In this document: in pieces, positions 50,067 through 58,987 of the stretch | Layout of the letters: every line of letters begins with the position of its first letter | How positions within the stretch are numbered: the first letter of the stretch is position 1 | Assembly (NCBI RefSeq): GCF_001592365.1 | Contig: NZ_BCWU01000004.1 | Coordinates: 1 to 64,000, forward strand | DNA: 64,000 nucleotides | From: Gordonia hydrophobica NBRC 16057 | Lineage (GTDB): Bacteria > Actinomycetota > Actinomycetes > Mycobacteriales > Mycobacteriaceae | Direction of reading: 5' to 3' | Program-made: the position numbers and the translations under genes | Notes under the pieces: model-generated | Told to the model about the DNA's origin: nothing | The model's database searches: none | What the model saw: the letters and a program-made list of their open reading frames with translations, nothing else

Positions 50067-50255
50067 CTGCCGACGACCGATTGATAGCCGATCCCACTCA
50101 ATCCGTCGACAGCGCCTATCAGCCCAGAGCTGAATTGACTCCCAAATCCGACAAACACGACCGATTGTGGACTGCCTCTCGCGTGATTTTGGCCACTCGT
50201 CACCGACTGTGCAGGTCGGTGTCGCACAGTTCGCACGAGGCGCGACGCTGCCGCG

Positions 50256-50261
50256 TACCAT
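50256..50261 (+). promoter_or_regulatory. -10 box of the kgd leader transcript
   Basis: TACCAT lies six bases before an ATG at 50268, the spacing of a leaderless start. The -35 match (TTCGCA or TCGCAC, 19-20 bases upstream) is poor, so the promoter is tentative. Confidence 0.35.
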
Positions 50262-50267
50262 CGACTG

Positions 50268-50336
50268 ATGGCAGGTCGGCACGGGTTCACGAGACCACGC
50301 GCCCGCCCGCCGAGCGATCGAAATACACCTGGGTGA
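50268..50336 (+). CDS. possible leaderless upstream ORF of kgd, 22 codons
   Basis: The predicted peptide starts [17 protein letters not shown] and ends RNTPG; it is very basic and Arg/Pro rich. It is too short for similarity and may be only a leader. It ends 19 bases before the kgd GTG, which has only a weak ribosome site (GAGGCGA). Its translation could set ribosome delivery to kgd. Confidence 0.35.
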   Translation: MAGRHGFTRPRARPPSDRNTPG

Positions 50337-50355
50337 ATTGAGGCGAGACAACGCT

Positions 50356-53300
50356 GTGAGCAGTTCGATATCCGAATCAGACTTCGGACAAAACGAATGG
50401 CTGGTGGACGAAATGTACCAGCGATTCCAGACCAACCCTGAATCAGTCGATCCGAGCTGGCACGAGCTTCTCAAGAACTACCGTCCCGGCACGGCGCCTG
50501 CGCCCACCAACGGCGCAGCTCCGGCTGCTTCCCCCACCACCCCGTCGGCGCCCGCGGCCCCCGCCGCTCCGGCCCCCGCAGCTCCGGCTCAGGCAGCTCC
50601 CGCTCAAGCTGCCCGTGTCGCTCCGAAGCAGGCCGTGACGCTGGACACCGAACCGACGAAGAAGGCGCCCGCTCCGACGCGGACGCCCGCCCCCGCGCGC
50701 GAGTCCGCCGCCACCAAGGCCGCATCGGGCACGTCGATGACCGCCGCGACCGCCAAGCCCGCCACCGACGCAGGCGCCGACTCGAACCGCGTCCTGCGCG
50801 GACCGGCAGCCGCGATCGTCCGCAACATGGCGGCGTCGCTCGAGGTGCCGACAGCGACCAGCGTGCGCGCCATCCCAGCCAAACTGATGATCGACAACCG
50901 CGTCGTCATCAACAACCACCTCGCCCGCACCCGCGGCGGCAAGGTGAGCTTCACCCACATCCTCGGTTACGCCATCGTCCAGGCGCTCAAGGCCTTCCCG
51001 TCGATGAACAACCACTTCGCTGTCATCGACGGCAAGCCGAACGTCGTCACCCCGGCGCACACCAACCTCGGTCTGGCGATCGACCTCCCGGGTAAGAACG
51101 GCAATCGCACACTCGTCGTCGCCGCGATCAAGGGCTGCGAGACGATGGACTTCTCGCAGTTCGTCGCCGCCTACGAGGACATCGTCCGCCGCGCCCGCGA
51201 CGGCAAGCTCGGCGCCGACGACTTCGCAGGCGTCACCATCTCGCTGACCAACCCGGGCACCATCGGCACCGTTCACTCGGTCCCGCGCCTGATGCAGGGC
51301 CAGGGCACGATCATCGGCGCCGGCGCCATGGAGTACCCGGCCGAGTTCCAGGGTGCGAGCGAAGAGCAGATCGCCGCGATGGGCGTCGGCAAACTGATGA
51401 CGCTGACCTCCACCTACGATCACCGCATCATCCAGGGCGCGGAGTCCGGCGACTTCCTCCGGACCGTTCACAACCTGCTGATCAGCGACGACCTGTGGGA
51501 CGAGTTGTTCACGTCGCTGCGGATCCCGTACGAGCCGGTGCGCTGGCGTCGCGACATCCCCGCGGGCCTCGTCGACAAGAACACGCGCGTGCTGGAAATG
51601 ATCGCCGCGTACCGCAGCCGCGGCCACCTGATGGCCGACACCGACCCGCTGATGATGGACGCCGCCGCGAAGGTGGCGCACCCCGACCTCGACGTGCTGA
51701 CCTACGGGCTGACCCTCTGGGACCTGGACCGTTCGTTCAACGTCGGCGGCTTCCACGGCCAGCGCGATATGAAACTGCGCGACGTCCTGTCGATCCTGCG
51801 CGACGCCTACTGCCGTCACGTCGGCGTCGAGTACACCCACATCCTGGATCCGGAGCAGCAGCGCTGGCTTCAGGAGCGCGTGGAGATCAAGCACGTCAAG
51901 CCGCCGGTGGGCGAACAGAAGTACATTCTGAGCAAACTCAATGCCGCCGAGGCCTTCGAGACCTTCCTCGCCACCAAGTACGTCGGCCAGAAGCGCTTCT
52001 CGCTGGAAGGCGCTGAAGCCGTCATCCCGATGATGGACGCCGTTCTGGACCAGAGCGCCGAGCACGAGCTCGACGAGGTCGTCATCGGCATGCCGCACCG
52101 CGGACGCCTCAACGTCCTTACCAACATCGTGGGCAAGCCCTATTCGAAGGTGTTCAGCGAGTTCGAGGGCAACCTCGGCCCCGCCGAATCGCACGGTTCC
52201 GGCGATGTGAAGTACCACCTCGGCGCCGAGGGCAAGTACTACCAGATGTTCGGTGACAACGAGATCACCGTCTCGTTGACCGCCAACCCGAGCCACCTCG
52301 AGGCCGTCGACCCGGTGCTGGAGGGCATCGTTCGCGCCAAGCAGGACGGGATGGCCGAGGACCGGAAGTTCGCCGTCCTCCCGCTGATGCTGCACGGCGA
52401 CGCCGCGTTCATGGGCCAGGGCGTGGTCGCCGAGGTGCTCAACATGTCGATGCTGCCCGGCTACCGCACCGGCGGCACCATTCACATCGTGGTGAACAAC
52501 CAGATCGGCTTCACCACGGCACCCGAGCACTCGCGGTCGACGCAGTACTGCACCGACATCGCCAAGATGATCAGCGCACCGGTCCTGCACGTCAACGGCG
52601 ACGACCCAGAGGCCTGCGTGTGGGCCGCCAAGCTGGCCGTCGACTACCGCGAGGCGTTCAACCGCGACGTCGTCATCGATCTCGTCTGCTACCGCCGCCT
52701 CGGACACAACGAAGGCGACGACCCGTCGATGACGCAGCCCGCGATGTACGACGTCATCAACAACATCCGCAGCGTCCGCAAGAGCTACACCGAAGCGCTC
52801 ATCGGTCGTGGCGACATCTCGACCAAGGAGGCCGAAGACGCTCTGCGCGACTACCAGGGGCAGCTGGAGCGGGTCTTCGTCGAGGTCAAGGAACTCGAGC
52901 GGCACACCCCCGAGGCCTCGCCGTCGGTCGAGGGCGACCAGACGCTGCGCACCAAGCTGGTGACGGCCGTCGACCAGGCTCGCCTGCAGCAGATCGGCGA
53001 CGCGTTCGGCAATCTGCCCGAGGGCTTCACCGCTCACCCGCGCGTCAAGCCGGTCATCAAACGCCGCCACGACATGCCGACCAACGGCAACGTCGACTGG
53101 GCGTTCGCGGAGATGATGGCGTTCGGAACGCTGGTCCAAGAAGGACGCACCGTTCGGCTGTCCGGCCAGGACGCTCGCCGCGGCACCTTCACGCAGCGTC
53201 ACTCGGTCCTCATCGACCGGGAGAACGGCGCCGAGTACACGCCGCTGAACCACCTGCCCGACGCCACGGGCCGATTCCTCGTGTACGACTCCCCGCTCTC

Positions 53301-54135
53301 GGAGTACGGCGTCCTCGGATTCGAGTACGGCTACGCCGTCGCGGATCCCGACGCGCTGGTGATGTGGGAAGCGCAGTTCGGCGACTTCGTCAACGGCGCC
53401 CAGTCGGTCATCGACGAGTTCATCAGTTCCGGTGAGGCGAAGTGGGGACAGCGCAGCGACGTCGTCCTGCTGCTGCCGCACGGTCATGAGGGCCAGGGTC
53501 CGGACCACACTTCGGGACGCATCGAGCGGTTCCTGCAGCTGTGTGCGGAGGGCTCGATGACAGTCGCGCTGCCGTCGACGCCTGCCAGCTACTTCCACCT
53601 GCTGCGTCGTCACGTGCACGACGGCATCAGCCGCCCGCTCGTCGTCTTCACCCCGAAGTCGATGCTCCGCAACAAGGCCGCCGTCTCGCCCGTCGAGGAG
53701 TTCACCGAGGGCAAGTTCCTCTCGGTCATCGACGACCCGGCCTTCACCTCCGCGGGCGCCGCGGACCGCTCCAAGGTCGAGCGCGTCCTGCTCGTCAGCG
53801 GAAAGCTCTACTACGAGCTCGCAGCCCGCAAGGAGAAGGACGGTCGCGACGACGTCGCCATCGTGCGCGTGGAGCAGCTGTACCCGGTCCCCTACCGTCG
53901 ACTGGCTCGCACCCTCGAGGCGTACCCGAACGCGAAGGACTTCGCCTGGGTCCAGGAGGAGCCTGCGAACCAGGGACCGTGGCCGTTCCTCGGCCTCTGG
54001 CTGCCGGAGATGCTGCCCGAGCTGCTGACCGACCTGCGCCGGATCTCACGCCGCCCGATGTCGGCGCCGTCGTCCGGCTCCAGCAAGGTTCACGCCGTGG
54101 AGCAGCAGGAGATCGTCGACGAGGCGTTCAACTGA
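50356..54135 (+). CDS. kgd: multifunctional 2-oxoglutarate decarboxylase/dehydrogenase E1-E2 (Kgd)
   Basis: Protein of 1259 residues. Order: short E1 N-terminus ([15 protein letters not shown]), an Ala/Pro/Thr-rich linker (about 50-130), an E2-like acyltransferase domain with the catalytic [15 protein letters not shown], and the ThDP-dependent E1 ([48 protein letters not shown]) ending [17 protein letters not shown]. In Mycobacteriales this single chain acts as 2-oxoglutarate decarboxylase, carboligase and E1/E2 of the dehydrogenase complex, and is controlled by the FHA protein GarA. GTG start. The E1 entry site for the TCA cycle/glutamate branch. Confidence 0.96.
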   Translation: MSSSISESDFGQNEWLVDEMYQRFQTNPESVDPSWHELLKNYRPGTAPAPTNGAAPAASPTTPSAPAAPAAPAPAAPAQAAPAQAARVAPKQAVTLDTEPTKKAPAPTRTPAPARESAATKAASGTSMTAATAKPATDAGADSNRVLRGPAAAIVRNMAASLEVPTATSVRAIPAKLMIDNRVVINNHLARTRGGKVSFTHILGYAIVQALKAFPSMNNHFAVIDGKPNVVTPAHTNLGLAIDLPGKNGNRTLVVAAIKGCETMDFSQFVAAYEDIVRRARDGKLGADDFAGVTISLTNPGTIGTVHSVPRLMQGQGTIIGAGAMEYPAEFQGASEEQIAAMGVGKLMTLTSTYDHRIIQGAESGDFLRTVHNLLISDDLWDELFTSLRIPYEPVRWRRDIPAGLVDKNTRVLEMIAAYRSRGHLMADTDPLMMDAAAKVAHPDLDVLTYGLTLWDLDRSFNVGGFHGQRDMKLRDVLSILRDAYCRHVGVEYTHILDPEQQRWLQERVEIKHVKPPVGEQKYILSKLNAAEAFETFLATKYVGQKRFSLEGAEAVIPMMDAVLDQSAEHELDEVVIGMPHRGRLNVLTNIVGKPYSKVFSEFEGNLGPAESHGSGDVKYHLGAEGKYYQMFGDNEITVSLTANPSHLEAVDPVLEGIVRAKQDGMAEDRKFAVLPLMLHGDAAFMGQGVVAEVLNMSMLPGYRTGGTIHIVVNNQIGFTTAPEHSRSTQYCTDIAKMISAPVLHVNGDDPEACVWAAKLAVDYREAFNRDVVIDLVCYRRLGHNEGDDPSMTQPAMYDVINNIRSVRKSYTEALIGRGDISTKEAEDALRDYQGQLERVFVEVKELERHTPEASPSVEGDQTLRTKLVTAVDQARLQQIGDAFGNLPEGFTAHPRVKPVIKRRHDMPTNGNVDWAFAEMMAFGTLVQEGRTVRLSGQDARRGTFTQRHSVLIDRENGAEYTPLNHLPDATGRFLVYDSPLSEYGVLGFEYGYAVADPDALVMWEAQFGDFVNGAQSVIDEFISSGEAKWGQRSDVVLLLPHGHEGQGPDHTSGRIERFLQLCAEGSMTVALPSTPASYFHLLRRHVHDGISRPLVVFTPKSMLRNKAAVSPVEEFTEGKFLSVIDDPAFTSAGAADRSKVERVLLVSGKLYYELAARKEKDGRDDVAIVRVEQLYPVPYRRLARTLEAYPNAKDFAWVQEEPANQGPWPFLGLWLPEMLPELLTDLRRISRRPMSAPSSGSSKVHAVEQQEIVDEAFN

Positions 54136-54155
54136 CCCGCTGTCCGGCACTCGAT

Positions 54156-54190
54156 ACCGCCCCCGACCGAGCAATTCGGTCGGGGGCGGT
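54156..54190. terminator. bidirectional terminator between kgd and tetR
   Basis: ACCGCCCCCGACCGA and its complement form a perfect 15-base stem with loop GCAAT. It lies between the convergent kgd and TetR genes. No long T-run, as is usual in actinobacterial terminators. Confidence 0.75.
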
Positions 54191-54208
54191 TCCGTCGGTC
54201 CCGGCCGC

Positions 54209-54814
54209 TCACTCCTCGGCGACGATGCTCGTGGTCAGACCTGCGAGGATCGGCAAGGCGCCGACCAGGACGGCGACCAGCTCTTCGCGGGTGATGACCG
54301 GCTCGTCGATCCAGCGGACGAGCGACTCCTCGACGAAGGCGATCCACCCGGCCACCGCCAACTCGATCGCGGGCGTGCGCTCGATCCCGATCGCGGGTGC
54401 ATGCGCGAAGATGCGGTCGGTCATCGCCGCACGCGTGCGATCCGCGACGGCGCGCAACGCGTCGTCGGCACTGGCCGCTCCGCGGATCACGCCGACGAAC
54501 CCCTTCCCGTTGTCGGCGACGTAGTCGACATAGGCCGACATCGAGGCCTGCAGCATCGCGATCGGATCACCGAGGTCCTCGCGCGGCTCGGTGCGCTCGA
54601 GCATGGCCTGCGCCTGCTCGGAGACGACGCAGAGATGGAAGTCGGCCTTGGACTCGAAATAGTGAAAGATCAGGCCTTTCGACACCCCGGCCGCCTCGGC
54701 GACGGCTTCCATCGTCACCGAGTCCAGGGACATGGTCCGCGCCATGTCGACCCCGAGATCGATGAACTGTCGACGTCGTGCAGCCGGACTCATGCGGGTT
54801 CTCGCGGTGGTCAT
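54209..54814 (-). CDS. TetR-family repressor of the monooxygenase operon
   Basis: Protein of 201 residues with the TetR helix-turn-helix: SLDSVTMEAVAEAAGVSKGLIFHYFESKADF. The C-terminal ligand domain is unremarkable. Divergent from the Baeyer-Villiger monooxygenase with both promoters and two 15-base dyads in the shared 78 bases, so it probably represses both itself and the operon. The ligand is probably a ketone or lipid substrate. ATG start directly after its -10 box. Confidence 0.9.
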   Translation of the reverse strand: MTTARTRMSPAARRRQFIDLGVDMARTMSLDSVTMEAVAEAAGVSKGLIFHYFESKADFHLCVVSEQAQAMLERTEPREDLGDPIAMLQASMSAYVDYVADNGKGFVGVIRGAASADDALRAVADRTRAAMTDRIFAHAPAIGIERTPAIELAVAGWIAFVEESLVRWIDEPVITREELVAVLVGALPILAGLTTSIVAEE

Positions 54815-54820
54815 AGGACT

Positions 54821-54849
54821 ACCGTAAGCGCTTATTGACTCAGATTCAA
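54821..54849 (-). promoter_or_regulatory. tetR promoter, leaderless
   Basis: TTGAAT and TACGGT on the minus strand, 17-base spacer. The -10 ends six bases before the tetR ATG. The -35 box is the right end of operator 1. Confidence 0.65.
54835..54849. promoter_or_regulatory. operator 1 of the TetR/monooxygenase pair
   Basis: TTGACTCAGATTCAA, an imperfect dyad (TTGA...TCAA). It overlaps the tetR -35 box. A second copy lies 22 bases further, two helical turns away and so on the same face. Confidence 0.65.
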
Positions 54850-54856
54850 TTGGCTA

Positions 54857-54871
54857 TTGACTCTGGGTCAA
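54857..54871. promoter_or_regulatory. operator 2 of the TetR/monooxygenase pair
   Basis: TTGACTCTGGGTCAA, a near-perfect dyad TTGAC-N5-GTCAA. It begins on the -35 box of the monooxygenase promoter. It shares TTGACTC and TCAA with operator 1. Confidence 0.7.
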
Positions 54872-54885
54872 CAGAGTTTTATCGT
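54857..54885 (+). promoter_or_regulatory. monooxygenase operon promoter, leaderless
   Basis: TTGACT and TATCGT with a 17-base spacer. The -10 ends seven bases before the ATG. No ribosome site is present. Confidence 0.7.
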
Positions 54886-54892
54886 AGTCACC

Positions 54893-56422
54893 ATGACAAC
54901 GCATGATGTAGAGATCGCGATCATCGGAGCCGGCTTCTCCGGACTCGGCGCAGCCATCAAGCTCACCCAGGAGGGCGTCGAGGACTACGTGCTGCTCGAC
55001 CGCGGACACGACTTCGGCGGCACGTGGCGCGACAACGTGTACCCGGGCGCGGCGTGCGACGTCCCCTCGCACCTGTACTCCTACTCGTTCGCCCTGAACC
55101 CCGAGTGGTCGCGCTCGTACTCGCACCAGCCGGAGATCCACCAGTACATCAACTCCGTCGCGAACGAGCACAGCATCGGCGAGAAGGCGTTGTTCGGCTC
55201 CGAGGTCACCCACGCCGAGTGGAACGAGGACCTGCGGCACTGGCGGATCGACTACACGCGCGACGGCAAGTCCGAAAGCCTCACCGCACGCACGCTGATC
55301 GGCGGCGTCGGGCCACTCTGTGAGCCCAATCTTCCCGACATCGAGGGCATCGAATCGTTCGGCGGCACGGTGGTTCATTCCGCCCGGTGGGACGAGGACT
55401 ACGACTTCGCAGGCAAGCGCGTCGCGGTCATCGGCACCGGCGCCTCCGCCATCCAGATCGTCCCCCAGCTGGGCAAGGTCGTCGGGCACATGGACGTCTA
55501 CCAGCGCACCGCCCCGTGGATCATCCCCCGCAACGAGCGCCCGTACTTCAGCGTCGAGAACTGGGCGTTCAAGAACGTCCCCGGACTCCAGTCCGCGATC
55601 CGCGGCGGCATCTACTCGTTCAACGAGCTCGTCGCGGCGGGCATGACCTGGGCGCCGAAGGCGCTCAAGCCCGTCGAACTGATCTCCCGCGCCAACATTC
55701 TCCGCGGCATCCGCGACCCGCAACTGCGCGAGGCGGTCACCCCGAAGTTCGCCGTCGGCTGCAAGCGCATCCTGAAGTCCAACGAGTGGTATCCGACCCT
55801 GGACCAGGACAACGTCGAGCTGGTGACCGACGGCATCGCCCGCGTCACCAAGACCGGCATCGTCACCAACGACGGAACGGCCCGCGACGTCGACGTCATC
55901 GTCGTCGCGACCGGCTTCCACGTCACCGACTCCCCTGTGTTCGACACGATCTTCGGCGCCGAGGGCAAGAGTCTCGCCGAAGTGTGGAGCGTCGGGGGCA
56001 TGCAGGCGTACAAGGGGTCGTTCGTCCACGGCTTCCCGAACCTGATGTTGCTCATCGGACCGTCCACCGGCCTCGGTCACACCTCCATGGTGTACATGAT
56101 CGAGTCGCAGCTGAACTACCTCGTCGACTACGTCCGCAAGACCCGCGCTCGCGGCATCGTGCGCGTCGACGTCACTCAAGAGGCCCAGGACGCCTTCAAC
56201 AAGGGCATCCAGGACGCCCTCACCAGTAGTGTGTGGGTCAACGGCGGGTGCGCCTCCTGGTACAAGGACGAGCACGGCAACATCACCGTCCTCTGGCCGG
56301 GCTTCACCTTCAGTTTCCGCCAGCAGACGCGCTCGTTCGACATCGCCGCCTACGACGTCACGACCGCGGACGAGACGGCAGCCGCCGGCGAGACCGCCTC
56401 CCCCGTCACCGTCAACGCCTGA
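54893..56422 (+). CDS. Baeyer-Villiger-type flavin monooxygenase
   Basis: Protein of 509 residues. First FAD-binding glycine motif GAGFSG (about 12-17), FGGTWRDNVYPGAACDVPSHLY, the Baeyer-Villiger fingerprint F-x-G-x3-H-x3-W-D at residues 156-167 (FGGTVVHSARWD), and the NADPH motif GTGASA. It inserts oxygen next to a ketone, or oxidises a related substrate, using NADPH and O2. The neighbour is a short-chain dehydrogenase, a usual pairing for alcohol-to-ketone-to-ester pathways. The long Thr/Ala tail after DIAAYDV is low complexity. Confidence 0.92.
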   Translation: MTTHDVEIAIIGAGFSGLGAAIKLTQEGVEDYVLLDRGHDFGGTWRDNVYPGAACDVPSHLYSYSFALNPEWSRSYSHQPEIHQYINSVANEHSIGEKALFGSEVTHAEWNEDLRHWRIDYTRDGKSESLTARTLIGGVGPLCEPNLPDIEGIESFGGTVVHSARWDEDYDFAGKRVAVIGTGASAIQIVPQLGKVVGHMDVYQRTAPWIIPRNERPYFSVENWAFKNVPGLQSAIRGGIYSFNELVAAGMTWAPKALKPVELISRANILRGIRDPQLREAVTPKFAVGCKRILKSNEWYPTLDQDNVELVTDGIARVTKTGIVTNDGTARDVDVIVVATGFHVTDSPVFDTIFGAEGKSLAEVWSVGGMQAYKGSFVHGFPNLMLLIGPSTGLGHTSMVYMIESQLNYLVDYVRKTRARGIVRVDVTQEAQDAFNKGIQDALTSSVWVNGGCASWYKDEHGNITVLWPGFTFSFRQQTRSFDIAAYDVTTADETAAAGETASPVTVNA

Positions 56423-56449
56423 TTCGCCGCCCTGATCTAAGGAGAGAAC

Positions 56450-57280
56450 ATGAAGGACTTCACCAACAAGGTCATCGTCATCACCGGTGCGGGCTCGGGC
56501 ATGGGCCGCGACCTCGCGATCAAACTCGGCAAGCGCGGCGCCAAGATCGCCATCTCCGACGTGAATCCCGACGGGCTGGCCGAGACCGAGCGTCTCGTCG
56601 CCGCGACCGGCGCGCAGGTGCACAGCCAGCTGCTGAACGTCGCCGAACGCGAAGCCGTCCTCGCCTACGCGGACGCCGTCGCCGAGCATTTCGGCACCGT
56701 GAACGCCATCTTCAACAACGCAGGCATCGCTCACCACGGCGAGGTCGAGTCGATGGAGTTCAAGGACATCGAGCGGGTCATGGACATCGACTACTGGGGT
56801 GTCGTCAACGGCACCAAGGCGTTCCTCCCGTACCTCATCGCCTCGGGCGACGGCCACGTCGTCAACACGTCGTCGCTGTTCGGGCTGCTGGCCGAGCCCG
56901 GCCAGGCCGCGTACAACTCGGCGAAGTTCGCCGTGCGCGGTTTCACCGAGGCACTCAACCAGGAGATGATCATCGCGAAGCACCCGGTCAAGGTGACCTG
57001 TGTGCACCCCGGCGGTATCAAGACCGCCATCGCACGCAATGCGACCACCTCGGGTGATCATGACCAGGCCAAGACCGCCGAGCTGTTCGACAAGTACCTC
57101 GCGAACACCAGCTCGGAGAAGGCTGCCGACATCATCATCAAGGCTGTCGAGCGGGACCGCGCCCGCGTCCTGGTCGGCGCCGATGCGAAGGTCTTGGACC
57201 TGGGCATCCGCCTCGTCGCATCCGGCTACCAGGGCATCAGCGCCCGCCTCACCGGCTGGGCCCTCAGCAAGGCCAAGTAG
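56450..57280 (+). CDS. short-chain dehydrogenase/reductase
   Basis: SDR of 276 residues: cofactor loop TGAGSGMG, DV at the end of the second strand, NNAGIAHHG, and the catalytic Ser-Tyr-Lys in TSSLFGLLAEPGQAAYNSAK. The C-terminal extension (RVLVGADAKVLDLGIRLVASGYQG) is shared by SDRs found next to monooxygenases in mycobacteria. GGAGAG before the ATG; 27 bases after the monooxygenase gene, so one operon. Confidence 0.92.
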   Translation: MKDFTNKVIVITGAGSGMGRDLAIKLGKRGAKIAISDVNPDGLAETERLVAATGAQVHSQLLNVAEREAVLAYADAVAEHFGTVNAIFNNAGIAHHGEVESMEFKDIERVMDIDYWGVVNGTKAFLPYLIASGDGHVVNTSSLFGLLAEPGQAAYNSAKFAVRGFTEALNQEMIIAKHPVKVTCVHPGGIKTAIARNATTSGDHDQAKTAELFDKYLANTSSEKAADIIIKAVERDRARVLVGADAKVLDLGIRLVASGYQGISARLTGWALSKAK

Positions 57281-57342
57281 CTGACCGCGAGCGAGTGGTC
57301 CTCGTCTGGACTGCTCGCTCGTCGGCGTCGACAGCACTTTTT

Positions 57343-57385
57343 CTCGGCTCCCGAACCGCCCTGAACGGCGGTTTCGGGAGCCGAG
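57343..57385. terminator. bidirectional terminator after the SDR gene
   Basis: CTCGGCTCCCGAACCGCC pairs with GGCGGTTTCGGGAGCCGAG (one bulged base) around CTGAAC. A weaker hairpin GCGAGCGAG/CTCGCTCGT (57287-57324) precedes it. It separates the SDR gene from the convergent lipoprotein gene. Confidence 0.7.
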
Positions 57386-57394
57386 AATTCTGCA

Positions 57395-58318
57395 TCACAC
57401 GCCGCTCGAGCTGAGCCACTCGTTCGCGACCGCCGTCGGGTCGGCACCGTCCTGGACCTTGCGCCCCAGTTCGGCGAGGTCGACGGTCGTGAGCTCGCCC
57501 GCAACGCGGCTGAGAGCCTTCATCTGCGATTTCCCGACCCGCCCGGAGCGATACACCGGCACCAGGCTCTGCGCCCGTGGGCCCGACGACTCCGACCGCA
57601 GGCTGGTCACATCCTCCCGTCCGGCCAGGACCGTCGCCGCCTCGAGGCCGGTCAGCGCTCCGAGCTGCGTCCCGGCCTCCACCCGCGCGACGACCTGGGC
57701 GGGTGTCAGGTTCTCCTCGATCGGCCCCACCCGGCACAGGCTGAACGCGGCGCGTTCGTCATCGCTCAACGTCCCGGTCGTCGCCAACGGCAGCCCCGAC
57801 GGGAGCTCACCGCAGTCCGCCAAGTCGGTGAGGCGGTGCGCGTCGACCAGCCGCTGCGCCAACACCACCTGCCTGCGATCGCTGACGGCCGCCGGATCAC
57901 CGATGGTGACACCCTGCGGGAGCGCGCGGTTGACCGCGGTCTCGACGTCGTCGGCCGACGTCGCGTCAGGCTTCGGAGTCAGCGCCACGAGGAGGTCGCC
58001 GGTGAAGGCCGGGAAGAGGTCCTTCTCGCCCCGTGCGGTCGCGTCGAGGAGGTCGCGGTCGCCGTCGACGGTCGGCGCGATCTCCACACGGACGCCGGTC
58101 CGAGCGAGGGCTCCGGCGTAGATCGCCGCCGCGACGCGCATCGCCGGACTCTGGTCGCTGCCGACCCGGAAGGGTTCGTCATCGTCCGGTCCGCACGCGG
58201 TCAGCAGCGCGATCAGGACGCCTGCGATCGCGGCGAGCGCTGCGGACTGCCGGGCAGAACGGGGGCGAGGTGTGCGGGGTCGGGGAAGCATCGAGGTCAA
58301 CGGTAGCCGAGCAGTCAT
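57395..58318 (-). CDS. glycine-betaine/osmoprotectant-type binding lipoprotein
   Basis: Protein of 307 residues with an N-terminal basic stretch, a hydrophobic helix (AALAAIAGVLIALLTACG) and a lipobox LTAC at about residues 39-42, so a predicted membrane-anchored lipoprotein. The rest resembles the OpuAC/ProX type (FRVGSDQSPAMRVAAAIYAGAL... LFPAFTGDLLVAL). No permease or ATPase gene is adjacent, so the ABC system is incomplete here. The ATG overlaps the marC stop as ATGA. Confidence 0.75.
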   Translation of the reverse strand: MTARLPLTSMLPRPRTPRPRSARQSAALAAIAGVLIALLTACGPDDDEPFRVGSDQSPAMRVAAAIYAGALARTGVRVEIAPTVDGDRDLLDATARGEKDLFPAFTGDLLVALTPKPDATSADDVETAVNRALPQGVTIGDPAAVSDRRQVVLAQRLVDAHRLTDLADCGELPSGLPLATTGTLSDDERAAFSLCRVGPIEENLTPAQVVARVEAGTQLGALTGLEAATVLAGREDVTSLRSESSGPRAQSLVPVYRSGRVGKSQMKALSRVAGELTTVDLAELGRKVQDGADPTAVANEWLSSSGV

Positions 58319-58929
58319 GCGGTGGCCGCGAACCCGATCACCGAGGTGGCGATCAACTGGACGGCGATCGCCGCCAACAGCAGACCGGCGATCTTCGCCA
58401 GCAGCGTGATCCCCGAGATCTTGAGCACGTTGATGATGTTGGTGGAGAACAGCAGCGCCAGCGTCACCACGATGTGCGCCACCAGGATTCCGGCGGCGAC
58501 GGCGAGGTATCCGCCGAGCTCCCCGTGCACTTGGCTCACCGCGACGATCACCGCCGCGATGGCTCCCGGTCCGGCGAGCAGCGGCGTGCCCAGCGGCACC
58601 AGCGCCACATTGACGTCCTCGTCGGCCCGCTGCTTGGCGCCCGGCGAACCGAGCAGGAGTTGCAACGCGACCAAGAGCAGCAGCAGCCCGCCCGCACCCT
58701 GGAGCGCCGGAATCCCGATGTGCAGATAGGCCAGGATCGCCCGACCGCCGACGGCGAACACGCTGATCACGAACAACGACACCAGCGGCGCCTGCCAGGC
58801 CGCCTTGCGCCGATACTCGGATGAGTGCTTGCCGACGAGCGACAGGAAGACCGGGATCTGGCCCGGTGGATCCATGATGACGATCAGCGTGACGGCTGTC
58901 GTCGTGAAGACTGCGACGTCGAAAACCAC
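58315..58929 (-). CDS. MarC-family integral membrane protein
   Basis: Protein of 204 residues and six membrane helices. It has the family pattern IVIMDPPGQIPVFLSL in helix 1 and PLGTPLLAGPGAIAAVIV. MarC proteins are widespread and of unknown function, despite the early link to multiple antibiotic resistance. GTG start, leaderless: TACACT (58936-58941, minus) ends six bases upstream. Coupled to the lipoprotein gene. Confidence 0.88.
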   Translation of the reverse strand: MVFDVAVFTTTAVTLIVIMDPPGQIPVFLSLVGKHSSEYRRKAAWQAPLVSLFVISVFAVGGRAILAYLHIGIPALQGAGGLLLLLVALQLLLGSPGAKQRADEDVNVALVPLGTPLLAGPGAIAAVIVAVSQVHGELGGYLAVAAGILVAHIVVTLALLFSTNIINVLKISGITLLAKIAGLLLAAIAVQLIATSVIGFAATA

Positions 58930-58935
58930 GGACTG

Positions 58936-58981
58936 AGTGTAGGGCGTGCTCGCAGCGTAGGCACTCCGCGGCCGCTAAGGT
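58936..58981. promoter_or_regulatory. divergent leaderless promoters of marC and corA
   Basis: The minus-strand -10 TACACT (58936-58941) sits six bases before the marC GTG; the plus-strand -10 TAAGGT (58976-58981) sits six bases before the corA GTG. The -35 regions are weak and would overlap in the 34 bases between. Confidence 0.5.
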
Positions 58982-58987
58982 CGACCT

